From positions 16,327,547 through 16,391,546 of the forward strand of contig NC_089316.1 in NCBI RefSeq assembly GCF_036669915.1: a stretch of 64,000 nt of DNA, written 5' to 3'. A program made the translations under genes and the position numbers. This document shows, in pieces, positions 12,710 to 24,165 of the stretch. Each line of letters starts with the position of its first letter. Position 1 is the first letter of the stretch. Source of the DNA: Pocillopora verrucosa. Its lineage: Eukaryota; Cnidaria; Anthozoa; Scleractinia; Pocilloporidae. Below the pieces are notes generated by a model, which was not told the origin of the DNA, did not search any database, and saw only the letters and a list, made by a program, of their open reading frames with translations.

Positions 12710-13384
12710 TTACATATTTAACGGTTCCTCAAAGTCATGTCCTCGTCTTTTCCGCTTGTTGCAGTTGATCACCAATACAACAAACAAAATCACAGCTACA
12801 GCACCAAATACTCCAGTTAGGGTGGCCAGGACAAGCAGCAGTGTATCTGGAATTCAAAGATCAAATAGGTTAATTTTCACAGGAGCCTCATGAATCTCTG
12901 GAAACCTCTCCTGCTATACGCCATATCCAAAAGTGACTTAGGGCACTGCCACTCCTGGTGGACGGAGCGTTCTTCCAAAGCTGGTAACCCCAAGCCAGAA
13001 AATTTTCCTCATCAATTTGTCAGTAACAATGTACACTCCTGGGTAGAGAAAAACACTCTGAAGGTTTTGTGTATTGATAAACGGCACATCCCGATGACCA
13101 CTACGGGTTGAGCCCGGATCTCTCAATCCTGAGCTAGTGTGCCAGTTATGCTCACCGCCAAATGGCATCTATCTAACCTTGTTTCCAGGGTCTCTCTACA
13201 TCTTGCCTTCAGGGCGCGCAAAGAATTCCAGTAATAAAAAATCAATTCACATCAACTGAACTCGCATGAGATCAGAACTAAAACGGCTTATCTATGTTAA
13301 CATTTTTTTTGCCTGGTTGGTGTGACTTCTTATCAACTGATATATATTCAATATGATATATTAATATATATATATATATGTATG

Positions 13385-13422
<38 letters not shown>

Positions 13423-13628
13423 GAGAGGAAAAAAGGGACGTAACTACATTTCCCGACAAGCCTGTTTCGTGAATCGCTTCACTCTTCAGGGGTTTAATGA
13501 GTGAAGCGATTCACGAAACAGGCTTGTCGGGAAATGTAGTTACGTCCCTTTTTTCCTCTCATAATATTTATCCTGCTCTGCTTCAACGTATTGAGCACTG
13601 TTCCACGCGAAAATCGACTTGCAGACTT

Positions 13629-13666
<38 letters not shown>

Positions 13667-16600
13667 TTATGAGAGGAAAAAAGGACGCAACTACATTTCC
13701 CGACAAGCCTGTTTCGTGAATCGCTTCACTCTTCAGGGGTTTAATCCCCTGAAGAGTGAAGCGATTCACGAAACAGGCTTTTCGGGAAATGTAGTTGCGT
13801 CCTTTTTTCCTCTCATAATATTTATTCTGCTCTGCTTCAACGTATTGAGCACTGTTCCACGCGAAAATCGACTTGCAGACTCCCTATATATATATATATA
13901 TGATATATAAACTCTACCTTTTTGGAGACTTTGTTGAACTAAGATACATATATCTTTCTCCTCCATCTTTTTAGAATGAATAACCTCTAAAAATACTGAA
14001 AATATTGTTTTGCACACACCTTTCCCATCCTCTTGTTTTTCTGATATTGTCGGAATGTGACTAGCTGTGGATGGCCAAGCTATTTCTTGAAGACTTGGTA
14101 GAAGCTCATTCCATAGCGCCATTTTCTCTGGACGCATTTTGAACCGAAGTGTCAAAGTGGAACCTAGTCCCATATATTCTTCTTGGTCTGTTGTAAACTG
14201 GGGCCAAGCTTCTGCTAGTGGCGTTGGCTTATTAGGGTTCCTAGTGTGTTAAGCAGTGTCATTGGTGAACAAGAAAATTGTTTAGACGCAGGGAATTTAG
14301 TTGGAATAAAACACCACTTCACGAAAAAAAAAAACAGCAAACAGGGATAGGAGTATTAGTTTTTCAGTTCCCTTTGAAATATTCTGAGATTGGTTTGGTC
14401 AGCCACATATGAGATAAGCGCAAGCTAGCAAACGGAAAAAAAGAAAAACACAAAACAAGAAAGAAAAAACACGAGCCAGAAGCCTTTCCTGGTTAGAGAT
14501 TAGTTACTTGGAGACTGATCGAAAGCTTTTTTTTTCCCTGTGTGGTTGCTGTTGGACTGAAACCATAAAAAACAAAATTCCCTTTGCATCACTGGTCAGA
14601 GGCAACGCAAATAATGTATTGCGGTGAGTTGTATAATTAACTATTCTGGATACCAATCTTGCATGGTCTATGGTTTCTAAAAATAAAATTTCCAACACCT
14701 GGTAATAAGTCATCCCTAAAATGGGGCTTTTCAATCTTTTTAATACCCAGTGACTTGTTCTGACTTACCCTGTTTTAGCAAAATTAGTCCAAAAGGTCAT
14801 GATATCTTTACTCAGTTGTATGTCGTCAGGAGACGTAAGATTCTCGGTCATAACAAGAGGCTCTCCAAATGTGTATAAGACATCGGCGCGATGATACACT
14901 CCAAGCCACGCAGGAAGCGGGAACGGGATCGCGGGAAATGTTTTTGGTACTTTTTCAAGTTGATAAAAGTAGGTGGGTGCCTGTTTCTTTGTGAATGCCT
15001 TGACTGCTTTTAATAGCGGAGCTTTAAATGTTGCGTCTGAGTTAATGTCAATGAACTGCTGTCTTATCACATAAGGATCAGAAGCATTCGACCAGTCAGT
15101 GTACTGGTAGATTAGCAAATCCAAGATTTGAGAGTTTTGATTACGAACCCAAGTCCAGTTGCGTATCGTTTCTTCAAATTGAGCTCTTGACATTCCGTTC
15201 GTAACTTCAAGACCTTTCAGAACACCTTTAAATTAATAAAACATGTTAACAGAAAAAATTGCACCTAAGCCATACTTATGTGCTCCGTTTTTTTTGTCTA
15301 ATTTCTTTGTATGTCGATTTTTTTTATAGCGATAAGTGTGCTTAGTATTGACTAATAAAGGTCGCATGTGGCCTACGATAGTCAAAGTACAAGCAGGTAA
15401 ACAGTTATAAGACAGAGCACAGTGGCTAAACTACTTCTTATTGGGAGGCTAGCTCAATATCTGAACTCTTACCTTCACACTCTTTCTAATGTAGAAAAAA
15501 TGGTGAAAATCAAAATAAATACCATAAAATAAATAAATGAAGTCATAAATAATGAATAAATAAATTAAGAAGCTAGAATATTTTCCCACATAAACATCCT
15601 AGTCCAGCTGGATACCGGAAAACGGAAGTCTGACTGCTTTGATCATCTTGTTAGGCGGGTTGATGTTTCAGATATGAATACCCGGGATGAACTCTCCAGT
15701 TAGAACCGGAGGCAAAATTCACTTCGATAAAGGGCCAGCCTGATTACTGAGCTCTCATGAACAGGTTCTTACTAATAAACATGCCTTTTTCAAACTTCTT
15801 CATTACTGGTGCAGCCAGGAAGAAGGTGATTCTAAAAACTAAATGCAATATCAAAATATGGTATGAAAGTTTGAGGAGATCCGAATACCCACCAGGCGCA
15901 CCAGTGACAAAAATTGAGCCGTCATCTTGGGCCACTCCAGCAATGATATTAGTATTGTTGAACTTGCCGGCTTGAAGCAATTTGGCTGGTAAATCTGTAC
16001 ATGAGTGATAACATAACTTATTACGTCTTTTAAATATCGCCTGTGACATGAATTGTATAGACTTTTTAGATGTTGTTTTGTTTGTGGCAACACTCAAAGT
16101 TGACTTTAACACCAGCATCAAATACCTGGTAAGAAAAATCCATCCACCACCGGTCCGAAGGGTAACAAAATTGGGGTTGAAAAGACTTTTATTTGGGCAT
16201 CCATCAATTGCTGAACACTTTTCGTCTTCGCACACAATTTTAGGGAATCCACATCACAGCCAACGGCATTAGCGAAGCTCCTAGAAGAAAAGTGGAATAT
16301 ATGGGCATTGTTCATGAATTTGGCAATCTGTTGGGGTGGGGGCGTGAGTTTTCAACCATAAGGGAAGTAATGGGGTTACAATCCAGCATCTCATGGGAAA
16401 TTAAGAGTGCAGTGGGGGGAAAGAGAAGGGAGGGAGGGGGGTGTGAGGCAGTTGAGTATTTCCTAATAAAGAACTAAACTCATAACCGCCTTAGGGTGGT
16501 GACCAACGTGTCATTTTATTACAATAAAATAATAACCTCCATTAGGGTTGTCGTGAGGTCAGTCACTGGTGCCGAAAACTTTCGTTTAGTGGTTATTACC

Positions 16601-18245
16601 GTTTCAAGTGTTTTTATTGGCTCAAACCTTTAACTGTGACAGTTCTAGTACCTTGCCCTTCGGTAAGCCTCGTTTTTGGTCATCGCCGATGAAAGAGATG
16701 CGGGATTTCCACTCTGCATGATGATGTTCTGATACAGACCATGAGCCATTGGCGATAACATTAATAACGACACACATGTTCCTCCAGCTGAACCACCAAA
16801 TAAGGTAACTTTGTTTGGATCTCCTCCAAACCTGATTGATCAAACATATTCATGCTCAGATTTTAGTTTGATTAGTTTATTGAGGTATGATTCACCACCT
16901 CATATGTTCGTGGACGAACGTTCACAGAAGCTGACTTTTTGCTTTCCTGTAGTCAGTTTGAACCGCACAGTTTTAACAATAGTACCCCCCCCCCCCCTCC
17001 TTCTCCCGCAAAGTAGTGAACCTTAGAGGTGGTGGTTACCTATTACAACCTCCTTGCTCAGCCCCTACCTGCAAGTAACAAATCCTTTCTCCCTTACCAG
17101 GTACTCTACGGTTTTAGGAAGTACTTTGTTGTTTTAAATGTGATATAGCTATAGCGCGTAAACATTTTATATTCTGTTGGTTCTTGTTAGTAATCATATC
17201 AAAATAATTTTTTTTTCACTTAAGTCTTAGAAGCCGTTCAATCCGTTCTTCTAAGGTGCAGTTACTTTTATATGCGAACTACGAAGAGCCGTAAATGCCG
17301 AAAGTATACATCTCCGATGGACACCTGGAGACAATTAAAGACTGCCCTCAAGCCGCAATCATAACACTCGTCACATGGTAGGTCACGAAAGTACTTAATC
17401 CGCTTCAGTTACTCTTCAAATTAAGAAATATGATTTATTTGTTTGATTCCCAAAATGTCGTAACTTGGAAATTATCCCAGCATAGCATTAGAATTACGAT
17501 TATTAAAGTTTCGCTGTGATTTAAGTCCAAAGTCCCCACGCCTTGCCAACAATCCATAGTTTTCTGATCAAAGGGATAAATAGGGTTTTGGCGCACCAAA
17601 CGGTAAACAATTTGCATAATACTATACATACCGATATGAGGAAAAAAATAAATAACAAATATCACATTCCTACCTTGCAATATTTTGGTTAACCCACTTT
17701 AAGGCCTCTAGCTGGTCCATTAGACCGTAGTTGCCTTTTAGATTGTCGTCGTTTGCACTCAAAAATCCCAAAACACCCAAACGATAGCCGACCGTGACAA
17801 CGATCACGTTACCTTCAGTTGCCAAAACGCTGCCGTCGTAAGCGAGTGTATCACCCAAAGAGAAGGCACCTCCGTGGATCCAAAACATCACAGAGAGAGA
17901 AGAATGTTGTGATACGTTAGCAGGGACATATACATTGAGTAAAAGACAATTCTCATCGACAAGACGTTGTTTATGCAGCGGAAGATTTAGTTGTGGGCAA
18001 ATCTTGTCGATCTTGTTCGCTTGAAGGAGAGTGTTCCATCTCTCCAGTGGCACTGGATATTCAAAACGTTCTGACCTGGCATATGGAATGCCTAAGTACT
18101 TTGTAACAGTTTTGTTCGTTTGCAGCGATACCACAGATCCGTTAATGGGACCAAATGTCGTGTTAACGATCGCAGGAGTCACAACTGACACCCAGCAATG
18201 GAAGAGTGACAGTGTGTACAGCCTAACCATACGTGTCCGTTTCAT
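12710..18245 (-). CDS. membrane-anchored carboxylesterase/cholinesterase-like protein, complete
   Basis: Seven minus-strand exons join in phase: 17674-18245, 16652-16831, 16126-16280, 15893-15994, 14769-15225, 14020-14240 and 12710-12846, giving about 607 residues. Exon 1 gives a signal peptide, then [19 protein letters not shown] and the oxyanion-loop WIHGGAF. Exon 2 gives FGGSAGG with the nucleophile Ser205; most relatives have FGESAGG. Asp327 (in AQDDGS) sits where the family usually has Glu, and His448 (VYHRAD) is the third triad member. Exon 7 encodes a hydrophobic helix (about 564-592) followed by a basic stop-transfer NKRKRR and a short tail, so a type I surface or secretory-pathway protein is expected. 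Substrate cannot be told; the conserved triad argues for an active hydrolase rather than a neuroligin. The last intron holds the P1 palindromes. Confidence 0.92.
13451..13494 (-). ncRNA. hammerhead ribozyme motif, unit 1
   Basis: Read on the minus strand, the blocks are: stem I CCC, core CTGAAGA, stem II GTGAA with GCGA tetraloop and TTCAC, core GAA, stem III ACA with loop GGCT and TGT, cleavage base C, and stem I GGG. Every invariant hammerhead position (C3-U4-G5-A6-N-G8-A9, G12-A13-A14, A15.1-U16.1 pair, H17) is present. Stem III is only 3 bp, as is typical of the short-stem type I ribozymes in Penelope-like elements. Confidence 0.85.
13698..13743 (-). ncRNA. hammerhead ribozyme motif, unit 2 minus strand
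   Basis: Same block order as unit 1 on the minus strand: CTGAAGA, GTGAA-GCGA-TTCAC, GAAACA, GGCT, TGTC, with a short CCC/GGG stem I. All core bases are conserved. It abuts an inverted copy starting at 13745, so the two ribozymes are head to head in one palindrome. Confidence 0.83.
13745..13787 (+). ncRNA. hammerhead ribozyme motif, unit 2 plus strand, stem III damaged
   Basis: Plus-strand mirror of the preceding motif: TCCC, CTGAAGA, GTGAA-GCGA-TTCAC, GAAACA, GGCT, then TTTC where the others have TGTC. Core bases are intact, but stem III loses its central C-G pair, so activity is doubtful. The corresponding plus-strand copy in unit 1 (from 13497) lacks the CTGAAGA block altogether. Confidence 0.65.
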
Positions 18246-19506
18246 TATCTTTTGAAATTGCCAGCAACAGGTTCAGTGCTTAGGTAAATCGTTTGTTTTA
18301 CCTGTTGCGATCATACGACCTCTAAAATTGACTGGTGAGACCAGAGAGATGGTGAACTTCCATACACCGCGGAAATGAAAATAACACTGGAAGGATTGTT
18401 AGAATGCCGCTAAGCCGTCGCGCATCCACCCATCCGTGACGCGGACAGTGCTAAGGAAAACATTACCATTTTGATAGATGTTATCGATCATCAACATCGA
18501 AAGTTCGGTGGAATACGCTCAGTAGACATATAAATCGACCAGAATTTTCAAAAGAAGAGTAATTAATTCCTTGTAGTTTCTTTTCCCTTGAAAGGCCTGA
18601 CAAACCAGCAGATACATGAATAAAGATAACATAGATCACGTGGGTGAGAATATTTGGCTTGCCGGATTAAATGACTTTGAGTCAGTGGTTAAATATTGGA
18701 CTCGTTTTGTTTTCTCTTTTTTCAGTGTTTGTTAGGGTGGGGACAGAGGGGAAGGTATTTTTCAGTCAACTTCTAAACGTTGTTCGTGCATAAATCAGGC
18801 GACAGAAGATACATCTCAACTAAATAGTTTGAGCAAGAGGAATGGCCTTTAGTTTTCATTTAATTCGAGACTTTTGCTGTCTATTGAAGAAAAGTAATAT
18901 AAGAGCAGTATTTACAATATTCATGATAATTATTTTTCACTGCTGCTCAAGCTCAAGACCAATCAATATGAACAAAGAACACGAAAGCTAGCAGTGGCAA
19001 GACTCAAGAGAATGCCAAGTGCAAAATTTTTCCCTAGGCAAATGAAAAAATTACTATAAATTGGCTTTTTGATGTGGGAGGCTTCTCCCATATTAGCTTA
19101 TATGAGGCAAATTCTGTAACTATCCATGGAACACTTCACAAGGTTGAAACATGAAAGTAACACCATCGTGATTTTCCACCTAGAATAACACCAAATTTAT
19201 TATTAAACAACTGGTATTGTATAATGTATAAATTGATGCTGCTGTAATTATCCACTTGCGGTCATACTGTGGAAACTAACTACAAGTTTTTTATTGACGC
19301 AGAATTATTTGTTATTTTGATTAAGCCATTTACCCCCAGATCTTGAAAAACACTCAAGTTTACACGTCAAATCTTTCTGAGGTTAGATTTTCATTACTTT
19401 GTCGGTAGTCGGTTTTTTTTTTCTTTTTTTTTTTTTGACCGTGATCAGAGGTCAATAAATCTCAGTTAGTTATTAAAAGTGCAAATAATTGTTCATACCG
19501 TATTTC
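18246..19506. other. intergenic, upstream of the esterase gene
   Basis: No exon recognised. The first few hundred bases left of this interval's start should hold the esterase promoter; I see no clear TATA box or initiator to call. A poly-T/TTTTTTCTTTTT stretch occurs at 19412-19434. Confidence 0.4.
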
Positions 19507-19895
19507 TTCGATTAAACGCCGCCCTCGAATAAACGCCGCATCCTGATGCGTTTGTACGAATCAGACTCAAAAATCACACAGTGATCATTGCGTCGATCGC
19601 AGTTTGAGTGAACCAGACTCAAATCCTTTTTTACCAGTTATGATGTCGAGAAGGCATATCCGACATTAGAACTTTAATCACTTTGTGTACTGCAGTACTG
19701 ATCAACATGCAAATTGTGAAATTTAGAACAATATGAAAAATGACTTTTAGACAAGCAACATGTTTCTGTTTCTTTTTTCTTTTAATTACAATGCTCAGTT
19801 ACCAAAGTATTGTTTGCAAATAATAAATTGGATTTTGAATAAACGCTGCACTCGAATCACGAAAAATTCAGTAAACGTGGCGGCGTTTAATCGAA
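19507..19895. repeat. MITE with 17-bp terminal inverted repeats
   Basis: Left end ttcgattaaacgccgcc (19507-19523) is matched exactly in inverted form by ggcggcgtttaatcgaa (19879-19895). Subterminal blocks containing gaataaacgc also repeat inside both ends. At 389 bp with no open frame, this fits a non-autonomous DNA transposon; superfamily not assigned because the target duplication is not clear. Confidence 0.75.
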
Positions 19896-22302
19896 TCATC
19901 ACGGTGTTCGTTAGCAAGAGATAATATACCAGTTTATGATCTCTAACCGCTAAGTAACTGGACACTGTTCTGAAAATGAGCCCGCGCTGTTACAAAGCCA
20001 TAAAGTAGGCTTAAGAGTGAATATTAATCTCTATTAATATGAATCTAGACATCAATAACTGAGAGGCCTAGACTGGATACAGGCAGGGTGCAAATAAGTA
20101 TTTTCCTTTTTCCGTAAGATTGAGCAAATTTGTTCAGCATATAAGTCATAAGACTTGGGTAGAGCCAATGACTATTCACCACGCTAACGCGTTTTAATCG
20201 CAAAATTACTTTAGTATTACCGCTTAGGTATCTGTGCATGTGTTATAAGTAATCTAGCAAGCAAGCAAGTAACAAGTTTATTTCTAGCTTTAAGAAAGTT
20301 TTAGTTTCCCTCCCACCCACACCATCGACAGTTTTGATTGTATCTTAAACTCATTCGTGTTTGTAATTTATTCTTGATTACTGGACCGTTGGTTCAGTGT
20401 ATTCGTCCAATATCTTTGTTATGTAAAGTCTATTGTGTTATTTAAGTAGGATATGAACTATTTCATAAGCGAGGGAGAGTGTTTCATCAGGGTCTCCAGA
20501 CACGAGAAAACTGTTTGGAAATCCTGATGAAACACGAAGCTTGAGTTTATGAAATGACTTCTTAAAAGGGCCTAATTTATTAACAATAAACACAAAAACA
20601 GGAAGACCACGTAAATAGTCAGTTTTTGTTTTCTTATGTTTCATTATCGCGTGTGTATAGTTGTTAGTCAGTGTCATGAAAGATGTGTTTTTCCACAACT
20701 TCGGCTTTTCAATTAAAAGCCTCTGCCTCCTAAGCTAGAATGCTCTTCTTTCTGAAAACAAATATCGGTAATGTTGGACCGTATCGGTTATCGGCTAGTA
20801 TTTACTTGTCGCTAACTGATGATCTGTTTTGTTTTCTGTCGCTGGTCAGCCATATTTTTCGCTCTTTGTCACTGGTAGATTAACCCCATTCAGACCCTTT
20901 TTACCTGCTGGTACTAAGGTTAGACAAGAATATTATATTTAGATGTTGAGCTATGCTATTGTTATAACATTGCACTGTTGAGGTTTTGCTCGCAATTGTA
21001 GTGATGAAAAATGAAATGTATCTAAGAATGACATAATCTGAGGGTGAGAGAGTTTGCTTGGCGCATTTTAATTTTGTTTGTGTTCATTTTGTATATATCA
21101 CTGTTGTATATATCACTGCAAGAGGAGCGCCGCGTTTTACATTTTCTGGGACGTAAAGGCACAACTGAAAACAATCCTCGTTCGTTCAGGAGAGGAGCTT
21201 TCATAGGCAACAGGCAAGCGATCTTGATAGGTCCATAATTCCTTCACAAGCGCGTACGGAAGAAATCGTGATATCAGAACCCGCAATAAAAGAACCAACG
21301 GGTTTCATGCAAAATAAAATCGGCTCACAAGTCTATACAGTCACACTATTAACAAACCCGAAAAAAATATTCATCGAATCCTCACAGAAAACCTCACGCC
21401 AAGAAATACAAGGGTTTCTTTCATTGGACGAATACCACTAAGATCGCTCGCTCAGAAATGTTTCCAAAGTGTCGACAGCTCAAATAACTGAAGTATTGGA
21501 ATCGCTTGACATTTCTAAACAAACAACCGATTCTCTCAAAAGAAGTTTGAAATAACCTTTCTATTGTAATTCTGTGAAAATTAATCTCCTCGCTATCAAT
21601 TTTGGACAACTAAGCCGTCATCGTATTATGCAAAGCATAGCCATACCAGCGGAACAAATAAACTTCCTGAGAAAAAGAAAAAGGCTATATCACCAATTCA
21701 GGTAATTTGCATTTCTTACGCTGATATTTAAGCCGTAAACTTCTTAATAGGATAATGGTGTTTTGGACACCTGCTCGAGAAGAAATTCTTCAAATTCTTC
21801 TTGACGGCTACCTTTTGCTAACTTTCTTTTGACTTTTCACGCCATGAGACGTGCAAACCTCTCTTCACTTCGTGTTACTTAAGTCCTAAATCTTATTCGT
21901 GGACAAAGAGCCTCTCGTATTGAAGGGCAACATAGAAGACAACATAGTATGTCTAGCGATCTTCTTCTCCCTTTTCTCATCTTTGGAAGTAAGAGTAAGG
22001 TCACCCTACAATCGCGTCGAAGCTTGCTGCAAGCGCTTATTGTTGCTCGCCATTGGATCGAGGTAACAGACATGAAGCATAAGGCATAGTGTCCTGGCGT
22101 CCTGGTAAGTTTATGATCAGTCCTAACGAAAATGAAATGTATAATAGCACAGCATCATCGCAGTCATCGGGTTGGGATAACAACAAGACTCGCCATTAAT
22201 ATTGATTCTCTTTGTTCAGCAACCTACTGTATTAGCTGACCTTAACTAGCTGGTCAATAAAAGGTCGCTTTGATATTTCATCTTGCGAGCAGATTACCGG
22301 AC
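19896..22302. other. intergenic, nothing recognised
   Basis: About 2.4 kb without a convincing exon or repeat that I can match elsewhere in the window. Short frames near 20045-20239, 20438-20698 and 21044-21238 have no recognisable motifs and look like chance. Confidence 0.4.
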
Positions 22303-22410
22303 TAAAGTGGTTTCCTAGAAAAACTGAATCGAGGATCACCGGATCTTGGATCAAGGATCAGTTCAAAATGAATTAAATAAATTTAATAAATTGATAGGCG
22401 TGATTGATTG
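22303..22410 (+). repeat. left arm of a distant inverted repeat (GGATCAA-rich)
   Basis: The stretch ggtttcctagaaaaactgaa, then ggatcaaggatcag, ttcaaaatgaattaaataaa and taggcgtgattgattgc is repeated in inverted orientation at 29668-29785. The arm contains degenerate ggatcaa/ggatcac heptamers. It directly precedes the left end of TE-X copy 1. Confidence 0.6.
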
Positions 22411-23634
22411 CACATCTGGCGGTGTGCGCACTCAGATTGTGTTGCATCATGGTCGTAAAACGACAAAAAAGTCATTTGCATCCTGTCGTGGTCGAGTGAA
22501 CATCTCCGGTAGCAGCAAGATAGCGTGAATAAACGTGGAATTTAATGGAAATTCTATCTGTTGCCGTTCCTTCGAAAGTTAAAAAGTGTTCGCGGGCCTG
22601 CGCGACTCCTGTTATTCCGACTCCTGTTATTCCGAGTTATTTAACGGGGAATCGTCCCTTGACATGCAAACGCATTCCAAAGAGGCAGCTACCTTTTAAT
22701 AAACGAACTATTTTCCATGTCATACACTTAAAGGCGTGAATACGGGATTCGCGAAAGGAGAGGCTTTACGCCTCCTAATACCAAATTCGTCACGCTCAAC
22801 GTTTATTAAAAAACCTACAGAATTTAAAATATGCTTGAAGAATAGAGAATACTTAGAATAAGGTTTTAACAAACGTATCTCTGGAGTTATTTTCTGCGGG
22901 AGAGATTGATACTTAAAAAAAAAAAGCGCGCACACATGAAATATTACCTTTTGTAACAATCTCATCTGGCTTTGCCTGGCGCGGGAGTTGGGCGACGAGC
23001 GGGGATGAAGAAATGACCGAAATACGAGTGGTCAGCGGAGAAACAAATTTAATACTTCATATGGAGACATATCAGTTGTAGTTGCAGAAAACAATAGTGT
23101 TGTAAAGCCGAAATGTTAACAGTGTACTTCGCTAATGGAGGTATCGGGAAAGGTATCGGTGGCATTCGGAAAGGCACCAAGAAGAATTACATTTACGTTT
23201 TGTAACTTGCAAAAAAACAATCTATTGTAAAGCCAAAATGTTACCAGGTTATACTTCGCTAATTCAAAAGTTAAGCAATTTTCCAAACGCTTTGACTGGA
23301 ACAATATTTTTACAACTATATTAACCAACGGAGGCATCGGGAAAGGCATCGGTGACACCGGGAAAGGCATTAAGAAGAATGATATTTACGATATGTGACT
23401 TGTTGTATGACGGAAAAAAGTATCTTGACTTGTTTAAGGCGTAAATCACAGTCTTTTTGCCTGTTCACTTGAATTTTGCAATCTCGACTTTCGATTACGG
23501 AAAAATGAAAAGCTAACCAACTCAAAAAAATTTCGTTGTAGATATCTACATTTTTAGAGTCATTAATAAGTTTGTTTCCCCAGCCTTTAGATAAGAAATT
23601 TTAAATTTCCATCAGCTGTAGTTCTTTTAGTGTT

Positions 23635-23638
<4 letters not shown>

Positions 23639-23672
<34 letters not shown>
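23639..23672. repeat. TA dinucleotide microsatellite
   Basis: A run of TA repeats within the nested 1.67 kb element. Similar TA tracts occur in the esterase intron at 13356-13420, 13632-13662 and 13886-13902. Confidence 0.9.
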
Positions 23673-23677
<5 letters not shown>

Positions 23678-24059
23678 CGCCTCATTTCACGTGAAAAAGG
23701 TATGTAGTAAAACACTGAGCTTCGAGAAACAGCCAAGTTAAGGCTAATGTGTTTACCATGCTTAAATATTTATAATCAGGGCCACTCGTTTAGGAGACCT
23801 TTCTTCAGAAGATCCAGGCATTAAAATAATTCTGTTTTCCGTTCGAAGTGTTTTTTTTCCTATTTTATTTAACAAATGAACTCGGGATGAAAACTTAATT
23901 TTCGAAGCGAACGGCAGGTGAAATGTTGTGTTGGTGTCTCTGTCCCCCCCCCCCCCCCCCACGTCTCTGCGAAAGGTACATCCAGACAACCTGCATGAAA
24001 AAACTGACCATAGCTATCGCAACAAATTCTTAAACAAAAATCTTTAAAACTAAACTGGT

Positions 24060-24165
24060 GAGCAGCACTCTACGAACGGTAGTTGTAAAATTTCTTTATT
24101 CTCCGACGCGTTTCGTTTAACTGTCGTAGACGTCTTCGGGGAGTTTTACAATTTAACACTAAACA
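24060..24165 (-). repeat. hammerhead-like retroelement terminus, degenerate
   Basis: On the minus strand the blocks CTCC, CCGAAGA, an 18-nt spacer, GAAACGCGTC and GGAG are followed by AATAAAGAAATTTTACAAC. The order imitates a hammerhead with matching stem I (CTCC/GGAG) and a palindromic ACGCGT stem III. Core U4 is C and stem II does not pair well, so I treat it as a decayed or non-functional relative. Confidence 0.4.

Larger units (their letters stand above)
13356..13910. mobile_element. two tandem palindromic hammerhead-bearing units (family P1) with TA tracts
   Basis: Two similar units of about 250 bp lie in the last esterase intron. Each consists of a TA tract, a long inverted repeat (about 13420-13565 and 13667-13820; arms start tattatgagaggaaaaaagg and the centre is the attcacgaaacaggc block), then a shared tail gctctgcttcaacgtattga up to gcagact. 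Short open frames across the unit are translated TA tracts and palindrome arms, not genes. Hammerhead motifs are known in Penelope-like retroelement termini, and this arrangement fits a non-autonomous or decayed member. No reverse transcriptase is visible nearby. Confidence 0.75.

Noticed and set aside
13420-13820. Repeated palindromes resembling a CRISPR array
   Set aside because: Only two units, with long arms and no unique spacers, in an animal intron; they are hammerhead-bearing mobile units.
13322-13910. Overlapping open frames of 60-137 codons with YIYIYIY runs
   Set aside because: They are translations of TA tracts and palindrome arms in the P1 units, present on both strands at once.
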